A stretch of DNA of 64,000 nt from the NCBI GenBank assembly GCA_963720765.1, contig CAVRGS010000002.1, positions 434,001 to 498,000 of the forward strand. The letters run 5' to 3'. Below, in pieces: positions 1-9,026 of this stretch. A program made the translations under genes and the position numbers. How positions within the stretch are numbered: position 1 is the stretch's first letter; every line of letters starts with the position of its first letter. A model generated the notes under the pieces. That model saw only the letters and a list, made by a program, of their open reading frames with translations, did not search any database and was not told the origin of the DNA. The DNA is from DASUAS01 sp963720765 (GTDB lineage: Bacteria > Actinomycetota > Acidimicrobiia > IMCC26256 > DASPTH01).

Positions 1-95
1 AGCACGGGAACGTCACCGGTCTTCAACGCGAGCGCGGTGTCGCTGTCGGCAACGACCAACTCGACGGCGGCGGACAGACCGGGGCGCAACGGCAT
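1..95 (-). CDS. Thioesterase family protein (N-terminus only, runs off the window)
   Basis: Only the first 31 codons are visible, from an ATG read leftwards at 95. The peptide begins MPLRPGLSAAVELVVADSD and then shows a TALALKTGDVPVL stretch, which resembles the start of single hot-dog thioesterases of the fluoroacetyl-CoA thioesterase (FlK-like) group. Such enzymes hydrolyse acyl-CoA thioesters in the cytosol. It is divergent from tldD with a 34-base gap that must hold both promoters. The family call rests on a short N-terminus, so it is tentative. Confidence 0.55.
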   Translation of the reverse strand, partial: MPLRPGLSAAVELVVADSDTALALKTGDVPV

Positions 96-100
96 CGGCC

Positions 101-126
101 TACGATAGACAACCCCCGGAGGAGGC
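101..126 (+). promoter_or_regulatory. Possible -10 box and ribosome binding site for tldD
   Basis: TACGAT at 101-106 resembles an actinobacterial -10 hexamer, and a GGAGGAGG ribosome binding site at 119-126 sits a few bases before the TTG at 130. The strong Shine-Dalgarno supports TTG as the true start of tldD. No convincing -35 box is visible. Confidence 0.4.
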
Positions 127-129
127 CAC

Positions 130-1521
130 TTGATCGAGGAATCGATACTCCAACGCACGTTGCAGACCGCGCTGCGCCACGGTGGCGATTTCGCCGAGGT
201 GTTCGCCGAAGATCGACGGAGCGCGTCGGCGCGCCTCGACGACGGCAAGGTCGAGGAGTTCGTGTCGGGCCGAGAGCGCGGCGCCGGGATCCGCGTCGTG
301 CGGGGCGACACCACCGGGTTCGCCCACACCGCCGACATGAGCGAGACCGGCCTGCAGGCCGCCGCCGAGGCCGCCGCGGCTGCGGCCCGAGGGACCGAGG
401 GTGCCACCCACGTCGCTGCGCTGGAGCGCCGGACCGTGTCCCCGCCCCACGAGGTCGCCGTGCTCCCCGAGTCGGTGGCCAAGGCCCGCAAGGCCGAGGT
501 GCTGGAGCGGGCCGACCACGCCGCCCGTTCGGTGAGCGACTCGATCCGTCAGGTCAGCGCCTCGTACGCCGACTCCCGCCGAAGGGTGCTGATCGCCAAT
601 TCCGACGGATTGCTGGTCGAGGACGACCAAGTTCGCACCCGGTTCGGTGTGAACTGCGTGGCCGTCGGCGACACCGGCATGCAGACCGGCACCGAGGCCC
701 CGGGGCGCACCCTCGGCTTCGACCTGTTCGACGTGATCGACCCCGAAGAGGTGGCGCGCACTGCCGCCGAGCGCGCGCTGGTCATGCTGCGCGCCCGTCC
801 GGCGCCGAGCGGCCGACTGCCCGTGGTGCTCAAGCGCGGCGCAGGCGGGGTCCTCTTCCACGAGGCGTGCGGTCACGGCCTCGAGGCCGATCTGGTCGAC
901 AAGGACGCATCGGTGTTCCGTGGTCGGGTCGGCGACCTGGTGGCGTCGCCGCTCCTCACGCTGGTCGACGACGGCACCTACGCGCGCGAGTGGGGCACCT
1001 CCGCGATCGACGACGAAGGAGCGCCCGCACAGCGCAACGTGCTCATCGAGGACGGCGTGCTCACCGACTACATGTGGGACCTCGTGCGCGCGCGCAAGCA
1101 TCGACGCGCGAGCAGCGGCAACGGTCGGCGTGAGACGTACCAGCACCTGCCGATGGTGCGCATGACCAACACGTTCCTGCTCGCGGGTGACGACGATCCC
1201 GACGACATCATCCGTGGGACCGAGCACGGCCTCTACTGCGTCGCGCTCGGCGGCGGGCAGGTCGACACCGCCACCGGCGACTTCGTGTTCGGCATCACCG
1301 AGGCGTACATGATCGAGCACGGCGAGGTCACCGAGCCGGTGCGGGCCGCGCAGTTGATCGGCAACGGTCCCGAGACGTTGCGACTGGTCGACGCCGTCGG
1401 GTCCGACTTCGACACGTGGGCGGGCACGTGTGGCAAGGACGGCCAGGGCGTCCCGGTGTCGTCGGGACAGCCGACGCTGCGGGTGGCCGAACTGACGGTG
1501 GGTGGCACCGCCGGTGACTGA
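130..1521 (+). CDS. tldD: TldD metalloprotease subunit
   Basis: TldD pairs with TldE/PmbA to form a cytosolic zinc protease that trims unfolded or leader peptides, for example in microcin B17 and CcdA processing. The 463-residue product has the family length. The metal-binding HExxxH motif is present as HEACGH at about residues 244-249, in the N-terminal part of the catalytic half. A TTG start is chosen because GGAGGAGG lies just upstream. The stop overlaps the GTG start of tldE by 8 bases, the usual translationally coupled arrangement. Identification is firm. Confidence 0.93.
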   Translation: MIEESILQRTLQTALRHGGDFAEVFAEDRRSASARLDDGKVEEFVSGRERGAGIRVVRGDTTGFAHTADMSETGLQAAAEAAAAAARGTEGATHVAALERRTVSPPHEVAVLPESVAKARKAEVLERADHAARSVSDSIRQVSASYADSRRRVLIANSDGLLVEDDQVRTRFGVNCVAVGDTGMQTGTEAPGRTLGFDLFDVIDPEEVARTAAERALVMLRARPAPSGRLPVVLKRGAGGVLFHEACGHGLEADLVDKDASVFRGRVGDLVASPLLTLVDDGTYAREWGTSAIDDEGAPAQRNVLIEDGVLTDYMWDLVRARKHRRASSGNGRRETYQHLPMVRMTNTFLLAGDDDPDDIIRGTEHGLYCVALGGGQVDTATGDFVFGITEAYMIEHGEVTEPVRAAQLIGNGPETLRLVDAVGSDFDTWAGTCGKDGQGVPVSSGQPTLRVAELTVGGTAGD

Positions 1522-2885
1522 CGTCGACCTCCTGGGTGTCGCTCGCCGCGTGGCCGGTGACGCCCGGCCCGGCGAGCAGATCGAGGCCTACGTGCTGCGC
1601 TCACGCGACGTGGACGTCGAAGGTGTTCGGTGGCGAGGTGGAATCGCTGTCGGTCGCCGAGGTCGAGGGCGTCGGGGTGCGTGTGATCGTCGACGCACGT
1701 CAGGGCTACGCGTGGGCGGGCTCGCTCGACGCCGACGTGATCGCCGACACGCTGGCCGAGGCGCGCGACAACGCGGGCTTCGGCTCGCCCGACGAGAGCT
1801 ACGTGCTCGCATCGCCGTCGGACGCCTCCATCGACACCGCTGGTGCCGACGCGCCGGTGCTCGATCTGTGGCGCGACGACGTGGTGTCCACGCCGACCGC
1901 CGACAAGGTCGCGCTCGCGCTCGAGCTCGAGGCCGCGGTCCGTGCGGCCGACCCGCTCGTGCGCGGCGTCGAGTCGGCGTCGTACGGCGACGCCGCCGTC
2001 GAAGCCGCGGTGGCGAACTCGCTCGGGGTGGAGGCGTCGACCCGACGCACTGCGGCGTCGTGCTCTGCGTTCGCGATGGCGGGCGAGGACACGCTCACGC
2101 AGACCGGGAGTGGCTTCTCCGCCGGGCGCAGCTTCGCCGAGGTCGACGCCCACGAAGCGGCGCGCGACGCAGCCGAGCGCGCGGTGCGGTTGCTCGGAGC
2201 CAAGCCCGTCCCGTCGGGCCGGCTCCCGGTGATCCTCGACCCGATGGTGACGCGCTCGTTGCTCGCGCTCATCGGCGGCGCCTTGTCGGGCGAGGCGATC
2301 GTGAAGGGGCGATCGTTGTTCGTCGGTCGCGAGGGTGAGGCCGTCGCGGGGCCGGGGATCACCCTCGTCGACGACCCGACGCTCCCCGAGGCGTTCGGCG
2401 CAGCGATGCACGACGCCGAGGGTGTGCCGACGCGACGGGTCGAGCTCATCGCCGGGGGTCGCTTCGACGCGGTGCTGCACAACGTGCACACCGCCAAGCG
2501 CGCCGGCTCGAAGACCACTGGTTCGGCCGTGCGCGGAGGGTTCAAGTCGGCCCCGGGGGTCGGGGCGCGTGCCCTCCACCTGGTGCCGGGTCACCTCGGC
2601 GCGGAGGAGATCCTGGCGTCGGTCGACCACGGTCTCTACGTGCAGTCGGTGAGCGGCCTGCACTCGGGCACCAACCCGGTGAGCGGCGACTTCTCCGTCG
2701 GTGCCGTCGGCCTCGTGGTCCGCGACGGGGCCCTCGCCGAGCCCGTACGCGAGGTCACCATCGCGTCGACGCTCCAACGCATCCTCCACGACATCGTCGT
2801 GGTCGGCGCCGATCTCACCTGGCTCCCAGGCGGTGCCGCCGGCGTGACCCTCCTCATCAACGACATGTCCGTCAGCGGCGCCTGA
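1514..2885 (+). CDS. tldE: TldE/PmbA protease subunit, with a frameshift
   Basis: This is the non-metal partner of TldD. The first 35 or so residues (start GTG at 1514, overlapping tldD) read in one frame up to YVLRSRDVDV; the rest (VFGGEVESLSVAEVEGVGVR onward to 2885) reads in the next frame. The break is near 1620 in GTCGAAGGTG, and removing one G restores a continuous protein of about 456 residues. The C-terminal half carries the conserved SGLHSGTNPVSGDFSVGA segment typical of TldE. Because both parts are well conserved, a one-base sequencing error is more likely than a dead gene. A hairpin 16 bases past the stop probably ends the transcript. Confidence 0.88.
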
Positions 2886-2900
2886 CCCCCCCGTTCGGTT

Positions 2901-2942
2901 TTGGCGTGGTTGGTGTGCCGTAGCAGCACACACGCCACGCAA
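2901..2942. repeat. Intergenic palindromic repeat, copy 1 (imperfect)
   Basis: Left arm TGGCGTGGTTGGTGTGC and right arm GCACACACGCCACGCA enclose a short CGTAGCA loop. It is a diverged copy of the same palindrome seen at 3911-3949 and 44713-44751. Placed 16 bases after the tldE stop, it may act as a terminator, though no U-run follows. Confidence 0.7.
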
Positions 2943-2980
2943 GATGCCGGGGGGCGTGATGCTCGACGCGATCTGTCGTC

Positions 2981-3931
2981 GTGTTCGGCATGGACGGCAC
3001 CACCGATGGACTCATCGCCTCGATCGCCGAGAAGCAACACGGCATCTTCACGTCCGCTGATGCCACTGCGGTCGGGTTCACACGGGACGAGAGAGCGAAG
3101 CGCGTGGCTGCCGGGCGGTGGGTCTCACTGCATCCGGGCGTGTACCGGATGGCAGGTGCCCCAGTGTCGTGGCAGGGCTCGGCGCTGGGCACCTGTCGTG
3201 CCGTACGCGCGCTCACGGCCGCGTCGCATCGCTCGGGGGCCGAGCTCTGGGATCTTCCCGGTCGGTCGCGTGCCTTCCTCGAGGTGACCTCCCGCCGATA
3301 TCGGCGAGCGTTCGTCGGCGATCTTGTCGTGCACGAGACCGAGTTGCTCCGTCCCGAAGATGTCACGATGCTCGAAGGGATCCCCGTCACGACGATCGAG
3401 CAGACGTTGCTCGGCCTCGCCGCCGTCGTGCATCGAGACGTCGTCGAGATGGCGATCGACCGGGCACTGCAACGCGAGCTGACATCGTTCGAGCAGCTCG
3501 CAGCGTTCGTCGACGCCAAGGGGGCGCGCGGTCGCAACGGCATCGGTGTGCTGCGCAACCTGCTCGAGCGGTACGACCCTCTCGCTGGACTTCCGGAAAG
3601 CGTGATGGAGACGAAGATGAAGCAGCTCCTCCGTCGACACGGCTTGGCGACACCCGAGTTCCAATACGTCATCCGTCACGAAGGCGCGTTCGTGGCGCGG
3701 GTCGGTGCGGCGTACCCGGAGCTGCGCGTTGCGATCGAGTACGACAGCTACGAGCACCACACGGGCAAGGAGGCGATCGTGCGGGACAACGCCCGCCGCA
3801 ACCGGTTCCGAGACATCGCCTGGGACCTGGTCACCTTCACCGCGGTCGACTTCCAGCAAGACGGCGGTGGCGCGCTGCAGGCCTTGTGCTCGGCGCGAGC
3901 CTCGGCATCTGGCGTGGTTCGTGTGCCGTAG
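2981..3931 (+). CDS. AbiEi-like winged-helix protein with C-terminal DUF559/Vsr-like domain
   Basis: The N-terminal ~60 residues (IASIAEKQHGIFTSADATAV, then a VAAGRWVSLHPGVYRMAGAP strand) match the winged-helix domain found in AbiEi-type antitoxins of type IV toxin-antitoxin systems. The C-terminal ~90 residues (LRVAIEYDSYEHHTGKEAIV, then DNARRNRFRDIAWDLVTFTA) match the DUF559/very-short-patch-repair-like nuclease fold. Such two-domain proteins are common as solitary genes in actinobacteria, and no AbiEii toxin lies nearby. GTG at 2981 or ATG at 2990 could start it; no clear ribosome site decides. The last residues and the stop codon lie inside palindromic repeat copy 2. Function is unknown. 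Confidence 0.72.
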   Translation: MFGMDGTTDGLIASIAEKQHGIFTSADATAVGFTRDERAKRVAAGRWVSLHPGVYRMAGAPVSWQGSALGTCRAVRALTAASHRSGAELWDLPGRSRAFLEVTSRRYRRAFVGDLVVHETELLRPEDVTMLEGIPVTTIEQTLLGLAAVVHRDVVEMAIDRALQRELTSFEQLAAFVDAKGARGRNGIGVLRNLLERYDPLAGLPESVMETKMKQLLRRHGLATPEFQYVIRHEGAFVARVGAAYPELRVAIEYDSYEHHTGKEAIVRDNARRNRFRDIAWDLVTFTAVDFQQDGGGALQALCSARASASGVVRVP

Positions 3932-3949
3932 CCGCACACGAACCACGCC
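3911..3949. repeat. Intergenic palindromic repeat, copy 2 (perfect 16-bp stem)
   Basis: GGCGTGGTTCGTGTGC and GCACACGAACCACGCC form a perfect 16-bp stem around the loop CGTAGCC. It lies between two convergent genes: it overlaps the last codons of the AbiEi-like gene, and uppP ends 10 bases beyond it. A bidirectional terminator or REP-like role is plausible. Confidence 0.8.
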
Positions 3950-3958
3950 AAATGGGAG

Positions 3959-4793
3959 TCAGCGGATGCCGGTGGCGAAGATGATGATGACGGCGACGCC
4001 GAGCACGAGCCGGTAGATCACGAACGGCAGGAACGAGTGGGTGCGCACGTAGCGCAGCAGGAACCAGATGGCGATGAAGCCGCTGACCATCGACGCCACG
4101 ATGCCCCAGAAGAACGCAGCGCCGAAGCCCGCCGGGATCCCGCCGTCGCGGAACATCTCGTGCGCCCTTGTAGAGCGCAGCACCTCCGGTGATCGGGATG
4201 CTCATGAGGAACGAGATCTTCGCGGCCGACGCGCGGTCGAACCGCAGCCACCGCCCCATCGAGATCGTCGCGCCCGAGCGTGACACCCCCGGCGCGAGGG
4301 CGAGCGCCTGGGCTGTACCCATGAGCCACGCGTCGCGTCGGTGGAACTCCTCGGTCGGCCGAGCGCCCGCCAAGCCGTCGGCCCACTGCAGCACCAGCGC
4401 GAAGAGGATCAGGTTGATCCCGATGAGGATCGGGTCACCGAGGTTGTCCTCGATCACGCTGGTGAACAGGGCGCCGATGACTGCACCGGGAATGGCGGTG
4501 AGCAGGAGCAACCACGCCATCCGCTCGTCGACCGTGGTGATCGACCGCGTGCGCAGCGAGTGCCAGGCGGCGACGATGTACGACCACACCTCGTGCCGGA
4601 AGTACGCGAGCACCGCGACGAGCGTGCCGACGTGCAGCGCGACGTCGAACGTCTTGTTCAACGAGTCGTTCGACGTGAGCTCGGTCCACCCGAACAGCTC
4701 GGGGAGGATGATCAGGTGCCCGCTCGAGGAGATGGGCAAGAACTCCGAGAATCCCTGCACGATCCCGAGGATGATGGCGTGGAGCACCGACAA
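3959..4793 (-). CDS. uppP: Undecaprenyl-diphosphatase, with a frameshift
   Basis: UppP (BacA) dephosphorylates undecaprenyl diphosphate at the membrane, recycling the lipid carrier of cell-wall synthesis. The N-terminus has the signature QGFSEFLPISSSGH (about residues 13-26) and the middle has the second signature PGVSRSGAT, both active-site motifs. Several hydrophobic membrane segments follow the family pattern. The reading frame breaks near 4163 after ITGGAALYK and resumes as AHEMFRDGGIPAGFGAAFFW to the stop at 3959, giving about 277 residues once repaired. The gene is essential or nearly so in most bacteria, so a sequencing indel is the likely cause. Start is TTG at 4793 or GTG at 4787. 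Confidence 0.88.
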
Positions 4794-4804
4794 GTGCGCC
4801 GATG

Positions 4805-5464
4805 CTACGGGCGCGTGGCGTCCTCGGGCGGGTCGAGCGCGAGCGTGACCACACCGTTGGTCTGGGCGTCGGCCAACGCGGCGGCCTGGTCGGGGTCGAC
4901 GAGCAGGGTGACGCCCGCGGTGCCGGTGCGCCCGGTGCCCGCACCACCACGCCGGTCGGTGCCGAGCACGGTCACGCCTGCGGCGACCACGATCGTGCCG
5001 CCGTCGGCGCCCGAGCTCGACGGGTCGTAGGTCGCGAGGACGTCGACCGCCGCGCCCGGCCGTGGGGTCAGCGCGTCGGTCACCACCACCCGCATGGCCC
5101 GCATCCCGCGGGGGACGATGCCGTCGAGCCCGGTGCGCCGACGCGGCGCCAGGCTCCGGCGCACGAGGTACGCGCCGTCGAACACGGGCACCGCCACGAT
5201 CCGGCCCACGATGGCGGCCCGGTGGGTGAGCGCTGCGGACGGCAGTTGCGAACGGTGCACGGAGCGGGTCGCGAGGTCACCGGCCGACACCACGCGGCCG
5301 ACCGGCAGATCGCGTGTGGCGACGATGGCGTCGACCTCGGGGCCGAGGTCGGCCGCCCGCCGGTGGAGCGCGGCGAGGTCGCCGGCCACCAGTGCCGCGG
5401 TCATCACGGCGACCACGGCCGCCGCGCCCCACAGCGCGAGCGCGCGGGGAGAGCGTCGGGGCAT
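4805..5464 (-). CDS. SAF-domain protein, CpaB/RcpC-like
   Basis: The 219-residue product has one N-terminal membrane segment (about residues 8-28, ALALWGAAAVVAVMTAALVA), then a SAF domain beginning VDAIVATRDLPVGRVVSAGD and a C-terminal domain with GMRAMRVVVTDALTPRPGAA and VDVLATYDP. This is the layout of CpaB/RcpC, the periplasmic assembly component of Flp/Tad pili. No other Tad genes lie nearby, and many actinobacteria have such solitary SAF proteins, so the pilus role is only a possibility. It follows uppP's start closely on the same strand. Confidence 0.72.
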   Translation of the reverse strand: MPRRSPRALALWGAAAVVAVMTAALVAGDLAALHRRAADLGPEVDAIVATRDLPVGRVVSAGDLATRSVHRSQLPSAALTHRAAIVGRIVAVPVFDGAYLVRRSLAPRRRTGLDGIVPRGMRAMRVVVTDALTPRPGAAVDVLATYDPSSSGADGGTIVVAAGVTVLGTDRRGGAGTGRTGTAGVTLLVDPDQAAALADAQTNGVVTLALDPPEDATRP

Positions 5465-5545
5465 GACGGGTCCTTCCCGGGATCGTCCAGCGCGGCGAGG
5501 CCGCGGGACGGGATCAGGGGGAAGGAACGGGGAGTACGGCGGAGA

Positions 5546-5908
5546 CTACGACGACTTGGCGCTGGAAGTCGACGAGTCGGACTTCTTCTTGGTGTCTTTC
5601 GTCCCCGAATTCTCGGACTTCTTCGTGTCGGTCTTCGTCGAAGAGGAGTCGGACGACGAGCTCTCCGACTTCGAACCGCTGTCGGAGGAGGACTCCGCCT
5701 TGCTCGAGCTCCCGTTCGAGCGCTTGCCGCCGCCGCGGCTGTCGTTCTTGTAGAAGCCCGAGCCCTTCAGGACGATCCCGACGGGCTGGAACACCTTCGC
5801 AACCTTGCCGCCGCACTCGGGATGCTTCTTCAACGGCTCGTCGGAGAACGACTGGTAGAGCTCGAACTCGTCACCGCACTTGGCGCACTCGTAGACGTAG
5901 GTGGGCAT
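5546..5908 (-). CDS. FmdB-family zinc-ribbon protein with Ser/Lys-rich tail
   Basis: The 120-residue protein starts MPTYVYECAKCGDEFE, the standard opening of FmdB/CxxC_CxxC_SSSS regulatory proteins. The zinc knuckle is C8-x2-C11, with the second pair as H29-x2-C32 rather than the usual C-x2-C. GFYKNDSR follows, then about 55 residues made almost only of Ser, Lys, Asp, Glu and Thr, a disordered tail typical of actinobacterial members. Function is unknown. The gene is preceded by a CIRCE-like element at 5943-5969, which suggests heat-shock control by HrcA. Confidence 0.85.
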   Translation of the reverse strand: MPTYVYECAKCGDEFELYQSFSDEPLKKHPECGGKVAKVFQPVGIVLKGSGFYKNDSRGGGKRSNGSSSKAESSSDSGSKSESSSSDSSSTKTDTKKSENSGTKDTKKKSDSSTSSAKSS

Positions 5909-5942
5909 CTGGACCTCTCGAGGGACTGCGTCGGGGACCGCG

Positions 5943-5969
5943 TTAGCACTCGTCCGACGCGACTGCTAA
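5943..5969. promoter_or_regulatory. CIRCE-like element (HrcA operator)
   Basis: TTAGCACTC, nine bases, then GACTGCTAA: this matches the CIRCE consensus TTAGCACTC-N9-GAGTGCTAA at 17 of 18 arm positions with exact spacing. It lies 35 bases upstream of the FmdB start on the minus strand. CIRCE is the operator of the heat-shock repressor HrcA, normally found before groES/groEL and hrcA-dnaJ. Confidence 0.72.
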
Positions 5970-6042
5970 CCCTACCAAACGCTCAGTTCTTCCCGCACCG
6001 GGAGTGCAGGCCCACCCCTCGGGGCAGTTGAATGGACGGGCG

Positions 6043-6697
6043 ATGAACACCGGCGTCGAGGTGGCACTCCTGGTGCCCGTGGCCTACCTGCTCGGGACCT
6101 TCCCGAGTGCCACGCTCGTGGCGCGCCGCCGGGGCGTCGACATCACCGCCGAGGGCTCGGGCAACCCGGGTGCTTCCAACACCTTCCGGCTGCTCGGCTG
6201 GAAGGCCGGTGCGGTCGTGTTCGCCATGGACGTCCTCAAGGGTTCGCTGGCCGCGCTCGCCGGTCTCGCGGTCGACGGCCACCGCGGTGCCTACGTCCTC
6301 GGCGTCGCCGCGGTGCTCGGACACGTCCTGCCGATCACCCGGAAGTTCAAGGGAGGTCGTGGCGTCGCGACCGCCGCGGGCGTGATGCTCGTGATCTTCC
6401 CCCTGATCACGCTCGCGATGGTGGTGCTGTGGGTGGTGCTGGCGCGGGTCACGCACAAGGCGTCGGTCGCGTCGGTGACGGTCGCGATCGCGTTCCCGAT
6501 CGCGGTCGCGCTCGCGGGTCACGAAGCCGGCGACATCATCGTGATCTCGATCATGGCGTTGCTCGTCGTCGCGCGACACCTCTCCAATCTGCGTCGGTTG
6601 GTGAAGGGCGAGGAGCTCGGCCTCGACTCGACGAGCGAGCGCAAGGCCGACGCGCGACGAGCCGCCCGACGTCGGCGACGAGCGTGCCGCGAGCTGA
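6043..6697 (+). CDS. plsY: Glycerol-3-phosphate acyltransferase PlsY (3' boundary uncertain)
   Basis: PlsY moves an acyl group from acyl phosphate to glycerol 3-phosphate, the first step of phospholipid synthesis, in the membrane. All three family motifs are seen: GSGNPGASNTFR (about residue 43), KFKGGRGVATAAG (about 103) and RHLSNLRRLVKGEE (about 178), with hydrophobic segments between them. The start is ATG 6043. As read, the frame does not close and runs into galU. An indel in the Arg-rich tail would instead end the gene at TGA 6695-6697, which gives the normal length of about 215 residues and is used here. Confidence 0.85.
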
Positions 6698-6714
6698 CGG
6701 GTAGCGTCGAGCGA

Positions 6715-7608
6715 GTGGGAAGCACTCAACAACGGACGGTGAAGAAGGCGGTCATCCCCGCGGCCGGTCTCGGCACGCGCTTCCTCCCCGCGACCAAGAG
6801 CCAGCCGAAGGAGATGCTGCCGGTCGTCGACAAGCCGTCGATCCAGTACGTCGTGGAGGAGGCGGTCGCCGCCGGTCTCTCCGACATCCTCATCATCACC
6901 GGACGCGGCAAGCGCGCCATCGAAGACCACTTCGACCGCAACTTCGAGCTCGAGCACTCGCTCGAGCAGTCGGCGAAGCTCGAGCTGCTCGCCGAGGTGC
7001 AGGAGATCAACGAGCTCGCCGACATCCACTACATCCGTCAGCGTGATCCGCTCGGCCTCGGCCACGCGGTGAGCGTGGCGCGAGAGCACGTGGGCAACGA
7101 GCCGTTCGCCGTGATCCTCGGTGACGACATCATGGTCGACGACGGCGAGCTGCTCCGCTCGATGATCGAGGTCCACGAGCGCGAGCACGCGTCGTGCCTC
7201 GCGCTCCTCGAGGTGAAGCGCGAAGAGATCTCGGCCTACGGCTGTGCCGAGACCGAAGACCTCGGCGACGGCCTGCGTCGCGTCCGTGACGTGGTGGAGA
7301 AGCCGCGGCCCGAAGACGCGAAGTCGAACCTCGCGGTCATCGGTCGCTACGTGTTCACACCCGGCATCTTCGACGCGCTCGAACGCATCACGCCCGGTGT
7401 CGGCGGCGAGTTGCAACTGACCGACGCCATCGAGCTGCTCATCGAGTCCGAGTCGGTGTTCGGTCGCGTGTTCACCCACGGTCGCTACGACATCGGCCAG
7501 AAGCTCGACTTCCTCCGCGCCAACATCGAGATCGCGCTCGCGCGGCCCGACCTCGGTCCCGAGCTCGCCGACTACCTGCGCACCCTGGTGCGCGACCAGT
7601 TGTCGTGA
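6715..7608 (+). CDS. galU: UTP-glucose-1-phosphate uridylyltransferase
   Basis: GalU makes UDP-glucose from UTP and glucose 1-phosphate for glycan and trehalose synthesis. The nucleotide-binding signature AAGLGTRFLPATKSQPKE appears at the N-terminus, followed by VVDKPSIQYVVEEAV, FAVILGDDIMVDD and VVEKPRPEDAKSNLA, all characteristic. The start is GTG at 6715 (297 residues) or GTG at 6739. The same frame is open back into plsY, discussed as a finding. galU followed by moeA and, a little downstream, a SepX/GlpR-like gene is a conserved actinobacterial order. Confidence 0.93.
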   Translation: MGSTQQRTVKKAVIPAAGLGTRFLPATKSQPKEMLPVVDKPSIQYVVEEAVAAGLSDILIITGRGKRAIEDHFDRNFELEHSLEQSAKLELLAEVQEINELADIHYIRQRDPLGLGHAVSVAREHVGNEPFAVILGDDIMVDDGELLRSMIEVHEREHASCLALLEVKREEISAYGCAETEDLGDGLRRVRDVVEKPRPEDAKSNLAVIGRYVFTPGIFDALERITPGVGGELQLTDAIELLIESESVFGRVFTHGRYDIGQKLDFLRANIEIALARPDLGPELADYLRTLVRDQLS

Positions 7609-7627
7609 CGCGGGCGGTGGTGGTTCC

Positions 7628-8865
7628 GTGGCACTGATCCCGCTGGCCGACGTCCAGGCCGCGATCTTCGGCGCGGTGACTCGACTCGAGCCGGTCGAAG
7701 TCGACCTGCGCGACGCGCTCGGCCTCGTCCTCGCCGAGCGGGTCACGGCGCCGGAGGCGGTGCCGCCGTTCCCGAACACCGCGATGGACGGCTACGCGGT
7801 GCGCGCGGCCGACACCGCGGGTGCCGCCGAAGGCGCACCGGTGCGGTTGCGCGTCGTCGGCGAGCTCGCGGCCGGCCACGCACCCACCGTCGCGGTCGGC
7901 GACGGCGAGGCGATCCGCATCATGACCGGCGCGCCCATGCCCGACGGTGCCGACGCGATCGTGATGGTCGAACGCACGAGCCGTGAGGACGACGACGGCG
8001 TGCTCATCACGCTCGCGGTCGAACCGGGTCTGCACGTGCGCCGCGCCGGCGGCGACCTCGAGGCGGGCGACGCGGTGTTCGAACCCGGCACCGTGCTCAC
8101 CGCTGCGCGCATCGGCGTACTCGCCACGGTGGGCGCCCGCCGCGTGCTCGCCCACCCGCGCGTGCGCGTCGGCGTGCTCTCGACCGGCGACGAACTGGTG
8201 GAGACGGGACCCCTCGAGCCGGGAAAGATCCGCGACTCCAACCGCCCCATGCTGCTCGCGCAGCTCGCCGACGCCGGCGCCGAACCACTCGATCTCGGTA
8301 CCGCGCACGACGACGCCGACGTGATGACACGCACGCTCGCCGATGCGATCGCCCAGTGCGACGCGGTCATCACCAGCGGGGGAGTGTCGGTCGGCGACTT
8401 CGACTACGTGAGCGACGCGCTCGAGCGCATCGCGGGCGACGATCCGGCGGGTGCGTCGCGCGTCGACTGGTACCAGGTGGCGATCAAGCCGGCGAAGCCG
8501 TTGTGCATCGGCATGCTGCAGCGGCACGCCGGTGTTCGGTCTCCCCGGCAACCCGGTGTCGTCGTTCGTGAGCTTCGAGCTCTTCGCCCGGCCCGCGCTG
8601 CGCATGATGATGGGCCACGACCGGCCGTTCCGTCGCGAGGTGCTCGCCACCGCCGGGTCACCGCTGCACCGTCGGGTCGACGGCAAGCTCCACCTCGACC
8701 GCGTCGTCGTCGACGTGGTCGACGGGGCCTACGTGGCCACCGGGGTGCGTTCGCAGGAGAGCAACGCGCTCGCTGCGAGTGCGGGCGCCAACGCCTTCGC
8801 GCTGCTGCCCGACGGCGAAGGCGTCGAACGTCGGCGACCCCGTCACCGTGATGTTGCTGGACTGA
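7628..8865 (+). CDS. moeA: Molybdopterin molybdenumtransferase MoeA, with two frameshifts
   Basis: MoeA inserts molybdate into adenylylated molybdopterin. Motifs in order are FPNTAMDGYAVRA, MTGAPMPDGADAIVMVERT, STGDELVETG, TSGGVSVGDFDYV and KPAKPL; the frame then shifts near 8521 and continues as GTPVFGLPGNPVSSFVSFE. A second shift near 8826 leads to the ending VGDPVTVMLLD and TGA at 8863-8865. Each break is repaired by removing one base. With both repaired the protein has about 411 residues, the usual length. Two indels in an otherwise intact conserved enzyme point to sequence error. The GTG start lies 19 bases after galU. Confidence 0.88.
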
Positions 8866-8928
8866 CTCTCCGCTGTCGCTCGGTGCCGCTCGCTTCGACC
8901 GACCGCTCGACGAGTCCTCCGAAAGAGA

Positions 8929-8959
8929 GAGCACCCGGAGGGAAGCCCTCCGGGTGCTC
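8929..8959. terminator. Strong hairpin after moeA
   Basis: GAGCACCCGGAGGG and CCCTCCGGGTGCTC form a perfect 14-bp stem with an AAG loop, 63 bases past the moeA stop and before the convergent lipoprotein gene. No U-run follows; such U-less hairpins are common as terminators in GC-rich actinobacteria. Confidence 0.7.
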
Positions 8960-9026
8960 GTCTCCCAGCCCGCCCCAGGCGAGCCGCGCCGCCCCCACGT
9001 GCGCACGGCCCGCCGGACCGGACGAT

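Noticed and set aside
2885..3990. Small frames reading MAWFVCRYGTPTTPN-like peptides
   Set aside because: They are translations of the palindromic repeat arms and recur at each copy.
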